A stretch of 64,000 nt of DNA from DATLSM01 sp963722965 (GTDB lineage: Bacteria; Actinomycetota; Thermoleophilia; Solirubrobacterales; 70-9). The position numbers and the translations under genes were made by a program. The notes beneath the pieces are model-generated. The model had not been told where the DNA came from. It saw only the letters and a program-made list of their open reading frames with translations, and searched no databases. The DNA lies in the NCBI GenBank assembly GCA_963722965.1, contig CAVROX010000005.1:186001-250000 (forward strand). Direction: 5' to 3'. Below, in pieces: positions 28,136-39,949 of this stretch (the first letter of the stretch is position 1; each line of letters begins with the position of its first letter).

Positions 28136-28648
28136 TCAGGCGTGCAGGCGGTCTGAGCGGAGTCCGGGGGTGCGAACGAGTTCGATTGGGCGCAGGGCAG
28201 AGCTGGGGACCACGTAGAACTTGATCCCGTCGCGGTGCTCGACGCCGAGGACGGCGGCCTCGCGGGTATGCCAGGCAAGGGAGACGAGCAGCGCGTAGCC
28301 GGCGCCGATCGCCGCCACACCGGGATAGAGGATGCCGAGGATTCCCGCGGCGAGGGCAGTCAGAGCGATCGGCCAGAGGCGGCCGATGGCGATTCGCGCC
28401 GGGGACTCGGAGGGAAGGCTGGTGGCGGTACGGGCTTCGGCGAGGGCGTCGCGGACGCCGGCTGCGGCGCGGGAAGGTCGGCCCAGGTAAAGGCCGACCG
28501 CGAGGGCGACCAGCCACCAGACGCCCGCCACCAGGATCGTCGTGGTGTCGCTTTCACGGTTGGCGGCAATCGCCGTTACCCCGGCAAGGGCGGTTGCCTC
28601 GGCGCCGGTCAGCAAAACCGTGATGCGAAGGAGGTCGGTGTAGGGCAC
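28136..28648 (-). CDS. Membrane protein of unknown function
   Basis: A 170-residue protein with hydrophobic segments near residues 8-30, 38-58 and 90-125 (ILVAGVWWLVALAVGLYLG; LWPIALTALAAGILGILYPGVAAIGAGYALLVSLAW), followed by a soluble C-terminus (VEHRDGIKFYVVPSSALRPIELVRTPGLR). The open frame extends upstream, but the GTG at 28648, two bases after the otsB stop and preceded by AGGAG, is the likely start. It is probably co-transcribed with trehalose-phosphatase. I do not recognise a family. Confidence 0.7.
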   Translation of the reverse strand: MPYTDLLRITVLLTGAEATALAGVTAIAANRESDTTTILVAGVWWLVALAVGLYLGRPSRAAAGVRDALAEARTATSLPSESPARIAIGRLWPIALTALAAGILGILYPGVAAIGAGYALLVSLAWHTREAAVLGVEHRDGIKFYVVPSSALRPIELVRTPGLRSDRLHA

Positions 28649-28650
28649 TC

Positions 28651-29477
28651 CTACTCCTGCGCCAGACAGTCGAGGATCTCCAGCCAGCCAGCCGGGCCGT
28701 CGACGATCAGGTCGGCTTCTTCGGGCAGCTCCGGGGGGGCCTCTGAGGAGACGACGCCGACGCATACCGCCAGCTCGAGCTCCCCTTCCGCGCAGAGCTC
28801 GCGGAGGCGGCGGAAGGCGTCAAGGTCGGTGCGGTCATCACCGGCATAGGCGGCCCGGCTCGATTGCCTCGCCGGCAAGCAGGGCGGCGACTGCAGTGCC
28901 CTTGCCGCCGCCGCCGGCCGGGCGCAGCTCCAGCACCTTGCGGCCCCAGCGCGGCTCGAGGCCCGCCCGGCCGGCGGCGGCGGCGATCTCGTGGGCGCGG
29001 GCCTCGGCGCGGCGCTCGTCCGCGGCGCCGCGCCAGTGCAATGCCTGAATTGGCCCCTTGTCCTCCGTCCGCAACCCGACGGAGCCAAGCTCTCGCTGGT
29101 CGAGGCCGGCGGCAAACGCCGCCGCGTCCCCCTCGCGCCCCTGCAGCGAGGGATCGGGCCGCGGCGCCTCCTCGCCGGGGAGCAGGAGCTCAAGACCGTG
29201 GTTGCCGGAGTAGGCGATCCCCGCGAGGCCGACCAGGCGCCGCGCCTCCGCCGCGCGGCGCCCGGAAACGCAGCCGATCAGGCCAAAGCGTCTGCTCAGC
29301 GCGGCGAGCGTTTGCCGCGCCGGCGCCGCCAGGACGGCCTGCTCGGGACGCTCGACAATCGGCGCCAGGGTCCCGTCGACGTCGGTAAGGATCGCCGTCT
29401 GGGCGGGCCTCTCCCGGAGCTCTGTCGAGCAGCGCTCGGCGGGTGCTGGAGTCTGCGCTTAGAGATTCACGAGGCAC
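28651..29477 (-). CDS. otsB: Trehalose-6-phosphate phosphatase (frameshifted)
   Basis: HAD-superfamily trehalose-phosphatase, about 270 residues once joined. Seen: AILTDVDGTLAPIVERPEQA (HAD motif I, nucleophile aspartate), FGLIGCVSGRRAAEARRLVG, YSGNHGLELLLPGE, EPRWGRKVLELRPAGGGGKGTAVAALL (lysine of motif III region), and AYAGDDRTDLDAFRRL (motif IV aspartates). It would dephosphorylate trehalose-6-phosphate. The partner synthase OtsA is not seen in the window. Single-base shifts lie near 29427 and 28858. The GTG start at 29477 leads into RRALLDELRERPAQTAIL after the first correction. Confidence 0.85.
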
Positions 29478-29518
29478 GGCATCTAGTATCGCCGCACGAT
29501 GCGGCCCCCGGCCCCGAG

Positions 29519-29884
29519 ATGGCTTCGAGCCAAACGCTGAAGCTCGCCGCGATCGGCACCGCGGCCGGGATCTTCAGCGGCCTCTTCGGGGTCGGCGGCG
29601 GCACGATCATCGTCCCCTTGCTGATCTTCTGGTTTGGCTACGGAGAGCGGCTCGCGACCGGAACCAGCCTGACGGCGATCGTCCTCATCGGTGCTCTGGG
29701 CGCCCTCGCTCAAGGGGGCATCTACGGCAACGTTCATGTGCTCACTGGCCTGCTGCTTGCGATCCCGGCGGTCCTTGGTGTCGTGATCGGAACGGCGATC
29801 CAGCAGCGCATCCCACAGCGCACCGTCTCGCTGCTCTTCGCGGCGCTGTTGGTCGCGATCGCGATCGAGCTGGTCTTGCAGTGA
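29519..29884 (+). CDS. TauE/SafE-family membrane protein, half-size (first of pair)
   Basis: A 121-residue membrane protein with four predicted helices and the TauE/SafE glycine signature IFSGLFGVGGGTIIVPLLIFWFG. Full-length sulfite/anion exporters of this family are about 250 residues with two inverted repeats; this is one repeat. A second half-size gene with the same signature follows after 10 bases, so the two chains probably assemble into one transporter. The start codon is the ATG at 29519, directly before SSQTLKLAAIG. Confidence 0.88.
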   Translation: MASSQTLKLAAIGTAAGIFSGLFGVGGGTIIVPLLIFWFGYGERLATGTSLTAIVLIGALGALAQGGIYGNVHVLTGLLLAIPAVLGVVIGTAIQQRIPQRTVSLLFAALLVAIAIELVLQ

Positions 29885-29894
29885 GGGGGCTCGG

Positions 29895-30266
29895 GTGAAC
29901 GAGGTCCTGGCGGCGCTGATCGCGCTCGCCGGAGGGCTCTCCGGAGGGCTGGTCGGGATCGGCGGGGGCATCCTCTTCGTGCCGGCACTGACGATCTTCC
30001 TCGGCCTCTCCCAGGTCCAGGCGGAGTCGACCTCGCTGCTGATGATCGTCATCGTCGCGCTGGTCGGTGCGATCCGCCAGAACGCCTACGGTAACGTCAA
30101 CATCCGCAACGCGATCGTGATCGGCGTTCTTTCCCCGCTCGGTGTTCTGATCGGGGTCGACATCGCAAACCACGTCCCCGAGCGCGTCCTCCAACTCTCC
30201 TTCGCCGCGCTGGCGCTATTCATGGCCATCCAGCTAGTCCGCCGCGCGCTGCGGGCAAACGCTTAG
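29895..30266 (+). CDS. TauE/SafE-family membrane protein, half-size (second of pair)
   Basis: A 123-residue protein with the same half-repeat architecture as its upstream neighbour: GGLSGGLVGIGGGILFVPALTIFLG near the N-terminus, three further hydrophobic helices, and a short basic tail. It starts with GTG and lies 10 bases after the first half. The family exports sulfite, sulfoacetate or other small organosulfur anions; the substrate here is not known. Two half-genes in tandem look like a natural split rather than a frameshift, since both have proper starts and stops. Confidence 0.88.
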   Translation: MNEVLAALIALAGGLSGGLVGIGGGILFVPALTIFLGLSQVQAESTSLLMIVIVALVGAIRQNAYGNVNIRNAIVIGVLSPLGVLIGVDIANHVPERVLQLSFAALALFMAIQLVRRALRANA

Positions 30267-30334
30267 TCCCTCGCGCGCTGCGGGCGTCCATCTCAGGTCA
30301 GGGCGGCTCGCCGGTGGGGCCTCGGTAGTCTCAA

Positions 30335-31198
30335 ATGGTGGATTCTTTGACCTGGGAAGTCGATGTCCCACAACTCCGCGCCCCGATCCTCGTTTGCGCC
30401 TTTCGCGGCTGGAACGACGCCGCCGCGGCCGCCTCGACCGCGCTGGAGACGGTGGTCGGGTCCCTCGACGCCGAACTGATCGCCCGGGTAGACCCCGAGG
30501 AGTTCTTCGACTTCCAGTCGACACGACCGACGATCACCCTGACCGACGGCCAGGCGCGCCGGATCGACTGGCCTGAGAACAACTTGATCGCCGCCCGCGT
30601 CCCCGCCGCCGACCGCGATCTGGTTCTGCTCGACGGCACCGAGCCAAACCTGCGCTGGCGCACCTTCTCGGAAACGATCGCCACGGCCGCCGACGCGCTC
30701 GGGGTAGAGATGGTGATCACGATGGGGGCGCTGATCGCCGAGGTCTCCCACACCCTGCCGGTGCCGATCACCGGGCTTGCCTCCGACGAGGAGCTGGTGG
30801 AAGAGCTGGACCTGCAGCGCTCCAGCTACGAGGGCCCGACCGGGATCGTCGGCGTCGTCCACGACTGTTGCCGCCAGATCGGGATGAGCTCTGCCTCCCT
30901 CTGGGCGGCGGTGCCCCACTACGTGGCCGCCGTCCCCAATCCGAAGGCGGCCCTCGCCCTGCTGCGCCGCCTCGAAAGCCTGACCGGGATAGCGGTCGAC
31001 GCCACCGAACTCGAGCAGGAGACCGCCAGCTATGAGGAGCAGATCGGCCGGGCCGTTGCCGCCAACCCCGAGATCGAGGAATTGGTCGAGCGCATCGAGG
31101 CCGAGCAAAACGAACAGCTGGGCAACAGCGAGGAACTGCCCTCGGCGGAGACGATCGCCAGGGAGTTCCAGCGCTTCCTCCGCCAACAGGGCGATTAG
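30335..31198 (+). CDS. PAC2-family protein
   Basis: A 287-residue protein of the PAC2 family (proteasome-assembly-chaperone-like fold), common in actinobacteria. Seen: LRAPILVCAFRGWNDAAAAASTALE, DLVLLDGTEPNLRWRTFSETI, EMVITMGALIAEVSHTLPVPITGLASDEE, and YEGPTGIVGVVHDCCRQIGMSSASLWAAVPHYVAAVPNPKAALALL. The function of bacterial members is not settled. No proteasome genes are in the window. The gene ends 4 bases inside the convergent helicase-nuclease gene. Confidence 0.88.
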   Translation: MVDSLTWEVDVPQLRAPILVCAFRGWNDAAAAASTALETVVGSLDAELIARVDPEEFFDFQSTRPTITLTDGQARRIDWPENNLIAARVPAADRDLVLLDGTEPNLRWRTFSETIATAADALGVEMVITMGALIAEVSHTLPVPITGLASDEELVEELDLQRSSYEGPTGIVGVVHDCCRQIGMSSASLWAAVPHYVAAVPNPKAALALLRRLESLTGIAVDATELEQETASYEEQIGRAVAANPEIEELVERIEAEQNEQLGNSEELPSAETIAREFQRFLRQQGD

Positions 31199-34051
31199 CT
31201 CTCCGCCGCGGGACAGATGAGCCGGTAATCGCACCACCCGCAGACGCTGGGCGAGGGTCGCGGCTCGAAGTCCTGGCCTAGCACCCCCTCACCAACCGCG
31301 ATCACGATCCGCTCGACTCGCGCAGCGTCGTCGGGTTTGGCCGGCGCGGCCACCTTCTCGGCGTCGAGCACGTAGTAGTAGCTGCCGGCGGCGGCCTCGA
31401 CCCCCCACGCCTCGCGGGCGGCGAGGCGGTAGAGGGCGAGCTGGAGGTCGCTCTCGAGGTCGGCCTCGGTCTTGCGTTCGCCGGTCTTGTAGTCGATTAG
31501 CTCGTAGTCGCCGCCCGGCAGGCGGTCGACCCGGTCGACCCGGCCGCGGACGTGGTGTTCGCCGATCTGGATGTCGAACTTGCGCTCTAGCCAGACGGGC
31601 TCCCCCTCGGCGGCGCGCTCCCGTTCCCAGTACAGGCGCATCGCCTCCCGGCCTCGCTCGCGGTACTGGAGCTCATCGTCGCTGTCGCCAAAGCCCGAGC
31701 GCCGCCAGCCTGCCTCAAAGAGACCGGTGAGGCGGCGCAGGCCGTCCTCGCCACCGCCCTCGTCCCGGTGAAAGCGCTCAAGGACATTGTGGATGAGGAT
31801 GCCGAAGCGCTGATTGATCGTCGGCTCCTGCGGGATTCCGAAGACCCGCGCGAACTTGTACTTCAGCGGGCAGCTCAGGTAGAGGTCAAGGTCAGACGCC
31901 GAGAGGCTCAGCCGCTGGTCCCCGCGGCGCGGCAGGAAAGCCGCCAGCGAGGGCTCCTCGCGGGCGGCTATCAGTTCGCGCCGCCGCCCCCGATCGCGCT
32001 CGGAATCAAGCAGATAGGAGTCAAGAGGGGAGGCGTCGAGCTCGGACTGCTGCTCCGGTGTGGCGACCTGGCGCAGCAGTCCGTTGACCGCCTCGATCGC
32101 CTCCGCAGTGGCCTCATCTCCCGGCCGCTGACAGAGGGCGGCGAGTTTCAGCAGCTCAAGGTAGCGGGCGATCGCCCGGGTGACGTCGACGGCCGTGTCA
32201 AGACGTGGCTCCGAGAGCTCTCGCCCCGCCCGCCAGGAGGCCTCCAGCACCTCCTCGCGCAGCATCCGGTAGGTCGCGTGCAGGCCCTCGGCTGGACCAA
32301 AGAGCTCCTCCTCGTGGCTCTCCTCGCTTGCCCCAGCGCCGGCCCGAGTCTCCTCATAGAAGGCGCGAGGGCTGCCCGCCATCGCTCCTGACCCAGGAGA
32401 GGACGAGCCCGCTGCGGGCCGGGCTGCCGATCCGCCACCACTCCCCGTCCTGCTCGAGGCCGAGGGCGAAGACGTGGTCGAACTCCATTCCCTTGACAGC
32501 GCCCGGCCGCATCCCGAGCACTGCCCCCGGTGATGGCGGTTCCTCACCGCCGGCGGGCTCGACGCCGGCGTCGGCGACGGCGCTCAGGTAGCGGACGAAC
32601 CCGCGGGTTGAGCCGTGCGGCTCGCGGCGTGCCCAGGCGGCCGCCAGCTCGGCCAGTCGCGAGAGCCCAAGCAGCCGCTCGGCTACCTCAGGCTGTGCGG
32701 CGAAGAGCCGCTGGCGCCGCAGCCCGACGCGCTCGATCAGCCGTCGAACGAAGACGTCGGCGCGGCGCTCCTCCATCGCCGCGTCGGCGGCGCGGTAGAG
32801 CTTGAGGAATGATTGGATCCGCTCCCGCGCCTCGGGCTGGATCTGGGGGCTGTCGAGGGCTGCCTCGCAGGCAGCGACCATGTCCAGCTTGCGCCGCCGC
32901 GAAATGGTCGTCAGCCGCGCCAGGTCACCGGCGCGCAGCTCCACCGGCGGCCGGGTCAGGGCACGGGCGGCGGCGGCGGAATCTTCGGGGTCGGCGAGCA
33001 CCCGCAGCCAGGCGATCGCGTCGCGGACCTCGGGGCGCTGGAACAGGGCCGCGGGTCCGGAGAGGTGGAAGGGGATACCCCGCTCCTCCATCGCGGCCGC
33101 GATGTCACCGCCCTGGCGAACTGGGTCTTCGAGCAGAACGCAGATCTCTTCAGGACTCGTTCCGTTGGCGATCAGGTGCTCGGCCTCCCGCGCCAGCGCC
33201 TGAGCCTGCGCCCGCTCGTTGGCGCATTTCCAGAAGCGGACTTGGGGGTCGCGCAGCTGGCGCTCAAAGGAAAGGACCTCGGCGTTGGCGTGCACGGAGG
33301 AAGACCATCTGAGTAGGTCCGCGCGAGCGCCGCCGCCTGCTTGCACGGCGTAGAGATGATTCGGGGCCTCGCTGGCCAGCTCGGCGAGGATCGCCCGCTG
33401 GGCTTTGGTGGTCTCCTCCAGCTCGTCGACCATCAGGTAGGGGAAGCGGGAGGAGATCTCTTTGCGGAAGGCGGGTCGCTCCTTTAGGAGCTTGCTGAGG
33501 AGGAGGAAGACGTCGCCGCGGTCGATGCTGCCGGCGTCGGCGAGGATGCGATCGTGGGCGACGCAGAGCTCGGTGAGCTCTTGGTCTGAGGCCTCCGAGC
33601 CGGCCTTCATCGCGTCGATTCGCTTCAGTAGATGGGCAAGGAGTCCGGCTGGATTGCCGCGGATCTCATGGCCGCGCAGGGGCAGGTCGTCGATCCGGTC
33701 AAGGAGCATCGCCAGGCGCTCGGCCGGGCCGAGCACGTCGAAGAAGGGGTCGAGGCCAACCGCGGTGCAGCGCTCGCGAAGTAGCCGCTCGCAGGTCTCA
33801 TCCCAGGTCCCGATCCACAACTCCCCATAGGACCCACTCAGCAGGTCCTCGGCACGCCAGCGCAGCCGCCGAGCGGTGGCGCGGGTTGAGGCAATGATCA
33901 GCACCCGCTCCGGCTCGATCCCCTCTGCTGCCAACCGCGCCAGGCGCCGCGCCAGAGCCTCGCTCTTGCCGGTCCCGGCTGCGCCCAGCACGACGAGCGG
34001 TCCGTCGCCGTGGCCGACCGCGCGCTCCTGTGCTTCGGCCAGGGCGAGCAT
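31195..34051 (-). CDS. UvrD-like helicase with C-terminal PD-(D/E)XK nuclease (AdnB/AddB-like), one frameshift
   Basis: A recombination/repair motor-nuclease of about 950 residues. N-terminal part: Walker A VLGAAGTGKSEALARRL, Walker B-like YLMVDELEETTKAQRAIL, and motif V-like VKGMEFDHVFALGLEQDG. C-terminal nuclease: GILIHNVLERFH, RVDRVDRLPGGDYELIDYKTG with catalytic aspartates and lysine, and four cysteines (YLSCPLKYKF plus CGWCDYRLIC) that fit an AddB/AdnB-type 4Fe-4S cluster. The one-base shift is near 32372. The usual motif VI (VAxTRA) block is absent: DGEW runs directly into WRIGSPARSGLVLS, so roughly 50 residues appear to be missing. Its start is 34 bases from the divergent phosphatase gene. 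Confidence 0.85.
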
Positions 34052-34085
34052 GGTCCAACGCTACCGAGTGCGTGGCGTCCATAGG

Positions 34086-34913
34086 ATGCCCTCGGTGGAC
34101 GTTTTCTCCGCAGACTGGCTGGGAATCTGCCGCCGTTCCGTGGCCGCCCAGCAGGCGATCTTCGAGCAGGTGCCGAGCATCGCGGCGCGCACCGTCTATG
34201 AGGGGGTGGGGGAGGGCGGAGACCGCAGCTTGGCAATCGACCGCCGCTGCGAGGACGCGGTCTTCAGCGAGCTTGAGGTGCTGGCCGCGCAGGGGGCTTC
34301 CTTCGTCGCGATCTCCGAGGAGCGCGGCGAGGTGACATTTGGCTCGGGGCGGTCGGCCCGGGTCGTGATCGACCCGATCGACGGCTCTCTCAACGCCCGC
34401 CGTACGCTCCCCTCCCACAGCCTCAGCGTCGCGGTCGCATCGGGCCCCTCGATGGCCGACGTCGAGTTCGGCTATGTCTACGACTTCGGTGCCGGAGAGG
34501 AGTTCATCGCCTGGCGGGGTGGCGGCGCGAGGCTCGGCAGTGAGCCGATCACGGTTGCGGCCGAGGGCGGGGGGATGGAGCTGCTTGGGGTCGAGTCCGC
34601 CGAGCCGGAGGGCGTCCTGGCGGCGATCTCGGTCCTGGCGGGCAGGGTCTACCGCCTGCGGGTGATCGGCTCGATCGCGATCACAACCGCCTACGTCGGC
34701 GCCGGCCGACTCGACGCGATGCTGAGCCTGCGCGCATGCCGATCGGTCGATGCGGCGGCGGCGCAACTGATCGTCCGCGAGGCGGGCGGAGTCATCGCCT
34801 TCGGCGACCTCTCCCTAGAGCAGTCCGACCTCGGACTCGCGGCGCGCTACCCGATCGCTGCGGCGCTGGATGAGCAGAGCCTCGCGCTCCTGCGCAGCGC
34901 CCAGAACGAGTGA
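34086..34913 (+). CDS. Inositol-monophosphatase-family protein
   Basis: A 275-residue protein of the IMPase/FBPase superfamily. Seen: AISEERGEVTFG (metal-binding glutamates), VVIDPIDGSLNARR (motif DPxDGxxN), and a later LRVIGSIAITTAYVGAGRLDAML. The usual second motif WDxA reads SVDAAAAQLIVREAGG, so the canonical tryptophan is replaced while the aspartate is kept. Likely a Mg-dependent sugar- or inositol-phosphatase. The ATG at 34086 gives the normal length; the frame opens further upstream inside the divergent helicase gene. Confidence 0.87.
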   Translation: MPSVDVFSADWLGICRRSVAAQQAIFEQVPSIAARTVYEGVGEGGDRSLAIDRRCEDAVFSELEVLAAQGASFVAISEERGEVTFGSGRSARVVIDPIDGSLNARRTLPSHSLSVAVASGPSMADVEFGYVYDFGAGEEFIAWRGGGARLGSEPITVAAEGGGMELLGVESAEPEGVLAAISVLAGRVYRLRVIGSIAITTAYVGAGRLDAMLSLRACRSVDAAAAQLIVREAGGVIAFGDLSLEQSDLGLAARYPIAAALDEQSLALLRSAQNE

Positions 34914-34961
34914 GCGGCCGCTTGGTCAGCGGACTGTAACCGCCGCCCGGCTGCGGGGTTA

Positions 34962-34990
34962 GAACGTGTGTTCGTAAAGAACATATGTTC
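34962..34990 (+). promoter_or_regulatory. Tandem LexA (SOS) boxes
   Basis: GAACGTGTGTTC (34962-34973) and GAACATATGTTC (34979-34990) both match GAAC-N4-GTTC exactly, the actinobacterial/Gram-positive LexA box. Their centres are 17 bases apart. A -10-like TAGACT follows at 34993-34998, and a weak TTCGTA -35 at 34971-34976 would overlap box 1, so LexA binding would block the promoter of the basic protein gene starting at 35045. Confidence 0.75.
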
Positions 34991-35044
34991 GCTAGACTCG
35001 CGGACGCCAGGCAGGACATCCGACGATCGAAGGGACTTGACTTC

Positions 35045-35563
35045 ATGGCAACGCAGACAAGCAACGGGAAATCCGCCAAGACCAAAGCCAAGGGTGATGC
35101 CGCCAACGGCAAGCTCAACGAGAGCGCCAAATCCACCGGCCCAAGCGCCAAAGTCGCGAGCGCGGAGAAGAGCCCGGTTCAATCCGTCGCCGAGACCGCG
35201 CTCGACCTTCCGGTCGGCGCCGTCCTCAGCGTCAGCGACCGAATCTCTGACCTGGTCGAGCCCTGGACCGGGCGCGACGCGGCGGAGAGGCAGATCAAGG
35301 CCTACCGCACCCAGCTACGGCGCTCGCTGAAGCGGACCGAACGCCGCGGCGCTACCGCCCGCCGCAAAGCGACCGCGGAAGCCCGGAAGACCCGGGCCCG
35401 GGTCGAGCGCGAGGCCCGCAGGCGCCAGCGCACCGTCGAGTCAACGCTGAGGCGCAACCGCACCGAGTTAGAGCAAAGGGTGCGCAAGACGATCGATCAG
35501 CAGAGCAGCCGTGCCCAGGATTTGGTCGACCAGGTCACCGATCAACTGTCCGCTCTCCGCTAG
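35045..35563 (+). CDS. Basic, low-complexity and coiled-coil protein, probably SOS-controlled
   Basis: A 172-residue protein with three zones. Residues 1-45 are low-complexity and rich in Lys, Ala, Ser, Thr and Gly (GKSAKTKAKGDAANGK). Residues 46-80 carry ALDLPVGAVLSVSDRISDLVEPW, likely a short folded or amphipathic segment. Residues about 85-150 are a very Arg/Lys-rich helix (LRRSLKRTERRGATARRKA, RVEREARRRQR), followed by a coiled-coil tail. The plan resembles histone-H1-like or phasin-like nucleoid proteins; no known family is recognised. An upstream in-frame start at 34985 lies inside a LexA box, so the ATG at 35045, preceded by GAAGGGA, is preferred. Two LexA boxes precede it, suggesting DNA-damage induction. 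Confidence 0.8.
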   Translation: MATQTSNGKSAKTKAKGDAANGKLNESAKSTGPSAKVASAEKSPVQSVAETALDLPVGAVLSVSDRISDLVEPWTGRDAAERQIKAYRTQLRRSLKRTERRGATARRKATAEARKTRARVEREARRRQRTVESTLRRNRTELEQRVRKTIDQQSSRAQDLVDQVTDQLSALR

Positions 35564-35599
35564 CGGCGTTTCGTCGAGCACCCGCCCACCGCGACCGGC

Positions 35600-35616
35600 T
35601 TTGAGCCTGGCTCAAA
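35600..35616. terminator. 17-base palindrome after the basic protein gene
   Basis: TTTGAGCCTGGCTCAAA has perfect 8-base arms around one central base, 37 bases after the stop codon. It could be a terminator stem or an operator; no T-run follows. The rest of the 300-base gap (35564-35864) shows no gene that I can support. Confidence 0.35.
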
Positions 35617-35864
35617 CGGCCGCTCGCTCCGGTGCGCTGCCAGAAAGCGCTGTCAAAGTCGCGGGTCTCGTGTGGGCGCCCTGGCCGCTGCGGCTGGGGT
35701 CGCTTCCCCTCGGCGAGCCGATCTGGCCAGCTGATCGCGGCGCTCGGCGCAATCAGCGGCGTCGCGGGCTGCGTTCTCTGGGCGTCTTCTGGTGTTGAGA
35801 ATGTGGAAATTGGCTGAAATCGGCCCTGCGACGCCCTGGCTCTAACCCAGGTAGCATCGTCAGG

Positions 35865-36812
<948 letters not shown>

Positions 36813-36923
36813 GACCCGCAGCCCCATTTCCCCGCTTCCGCCGTTCCCTTCCCCGGCTTTAGCGCGGAGGGGCAAGTGCAGGGGCGGCGCGATGGCCCCC
36901 CTTTGGTTCGAGCTCGGGCCTGT

Positions 36924-38150
36924 CTACTGCGTCTGCGCGGTGAAGGAGAAGGTCCCGAGCGCCTCGCCGCCGGCGAACCTTTCCTGCGGTCCGAATTCTT
37001 TTTCGAGTTCGTTGATGAACACCGCATTCAGGGTTTCCGCCGTCACCGCCTGCAGAGTGGCGGTTGCGTTCTGAACGCTCACCGTGAGAGCCGTCGGATC
37101 GGATGTGAAGGTTGCCCCGGTCAGGTTGATGTCAGCAATTGAGGTTCGCCCCAGATTGCCGAGGTTGGCTTTGGCGTTTTTTGGGTTTTCGATGACGATT
37201 TCAACCGAAGCTGTCTTGGTGACGAGGTCAACCCAGATGTTCCCCATGGTAAGGGTCGTCACGCTTTCCGGTTCGGACAGTTCAAGGTTCTGAACCAGCT
37301 TCAGGCCGCCGAGGGTCTGGAGAGTCCCGGCACCCGCCGTCGGCCCGATCGCCCCGCCGCCGATCGGGAAGGAAACCGTGGGTGCGGGAGGACCTGGGCT
37401 TGTGATTGCAGTCGGCGAGATCGGCGAGAGATTCACCGCAAATGGGTGTTCGCCGCCCAATTCCGGGCCGACGTTGCTCAGTTGTTTCAGGGCTTCCGAA
37501 CTGAGGGCGAGGCTGGCGCTGCCCGTCGGCATGACCGCCACTTCCGATGGCTGGGTCGCGCTCGCTGAGGCAGCGAGGACCTGGTTGGTCTTGAAGGCGA
37601 ACTTGCTCTTCTTGGCGCCGAAACCGAGTGACTTGTTCAGTTCCTTGGTGGCCTTGCTCGTCAGCTTGAGCTTGGCCACCTTGACGTTCGATCCAAAGCC
37701 TTCACGGGTGACGGAGGGCGCGGCGAGTGAGGCAATTGCAAGGCTCTTGCTTCCCAGCTTACCCAAGAGCGACTTGCTCGCCGTGTCGAGCACGAGGTTC
37801 TTGAGGACGACGCTCTTTTTGCCCGCTATCAGCTTCAGCCCGCCGCTGTTGTTGAGCGTTCCCTGACCCGAGGTCGGGTCCATCTGGGAGCCGCTGGCAA
37901 GGACGGGGAACCTCGCCGCCCTGCCTTTCAGCGTCGCGGGGCTCACCTTGACGAGCTTTGCCTTGTTCTTCTTCAGCGTATTCGTGAAGCCCTTGTTGAG
38001 GGTCAGCGTCGTGGTGCCGCTGGCCACAGGGTTCGGAGAGGCCGAGGCAAACGGCGCGAAGGCCGCCAGCGCGAACAGCGCAGCGGCCAGCGTGCCCACC
38101 GTCGGCAGCATCGCCCCCCGGCCCGTTCGCGGCTCGGTTACATCGGTCAT
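36924..38150 (-). CDS. Secreted HtaA-like domain protein
   Basis: A 408-residue exported protein. The N-terminus has a signal peptide (MLPTVGTLAAALFALAAFAPFASA, cleavage about residue 38 before SPNP). The rest is built of two similar beta-rich repeats (about residues 40-230 and 231-405), each with a glycine-rich GTLNNSGGLKLI/GTLQTLGGLKLV turn followed by a VVLKNLVLDTASKSLLG-like or NIWVDLVTKTASVEIVI-like strand pair. This pattern fits HtaA-type cell-surface domains, which in corynebacteria bind haem. No haem-binding residues can be assigned and no other haem-uptake genes are adjacent. There is no LPXTG or other visible anchor at the C-terminus. Confidence 0.7.
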   Translation of the reverse strand: MTDVTEPRTGRGAMLPTVGTLAAALFALAAFAPFASASPNPVASGTTTLTLNKGFTNTLKKNKAKLVKVSPATLKGRAARFPVLASGSQMDPTSGQGTLNNSGGLKLIAGKKSVVLKNLVLDTASKSLLGKLGSKSLAIASLAAPSVTREGFGSNVKVAKLKLTSKATKELNKSLGFGAKKSKFAFKTNQVLAASASATQPSEVAVMPTGSASLALSSEALKQLSNVGPELGGEHPFAVNLSPISPTAITSPGPPAPTVSFPIGGGAIGPTAGAGTLQTLGGLKLVQNLELSEPESVTTLTMGNIWVDLVTKTASVEIVIENPKNAKANLGNLGRTSIADINLTGATFTSDPTALTVSVQNATATLQAVTAETLNAVFINELEKEFGPQERFAGGEALGTFSFTAQTQ

Positions 38151-38284
38151 TCGATCCTCCGTTGCTGCCGCCCCCTGCCCCCGAGTGGCGACTTACGGCA
38201 CCTTGATTGCGGCCGAGGTTATTCCCGGCTCTGATCAAAACCCTTCAGCCGGCGCTTTGTTCCGGTTCAATATCCTCCGCCGCG

Positions 38285-39931
<1,647 letters not shown>

Positions 39932-39949
39932 ACCGCGAAAGCCGCCCTG

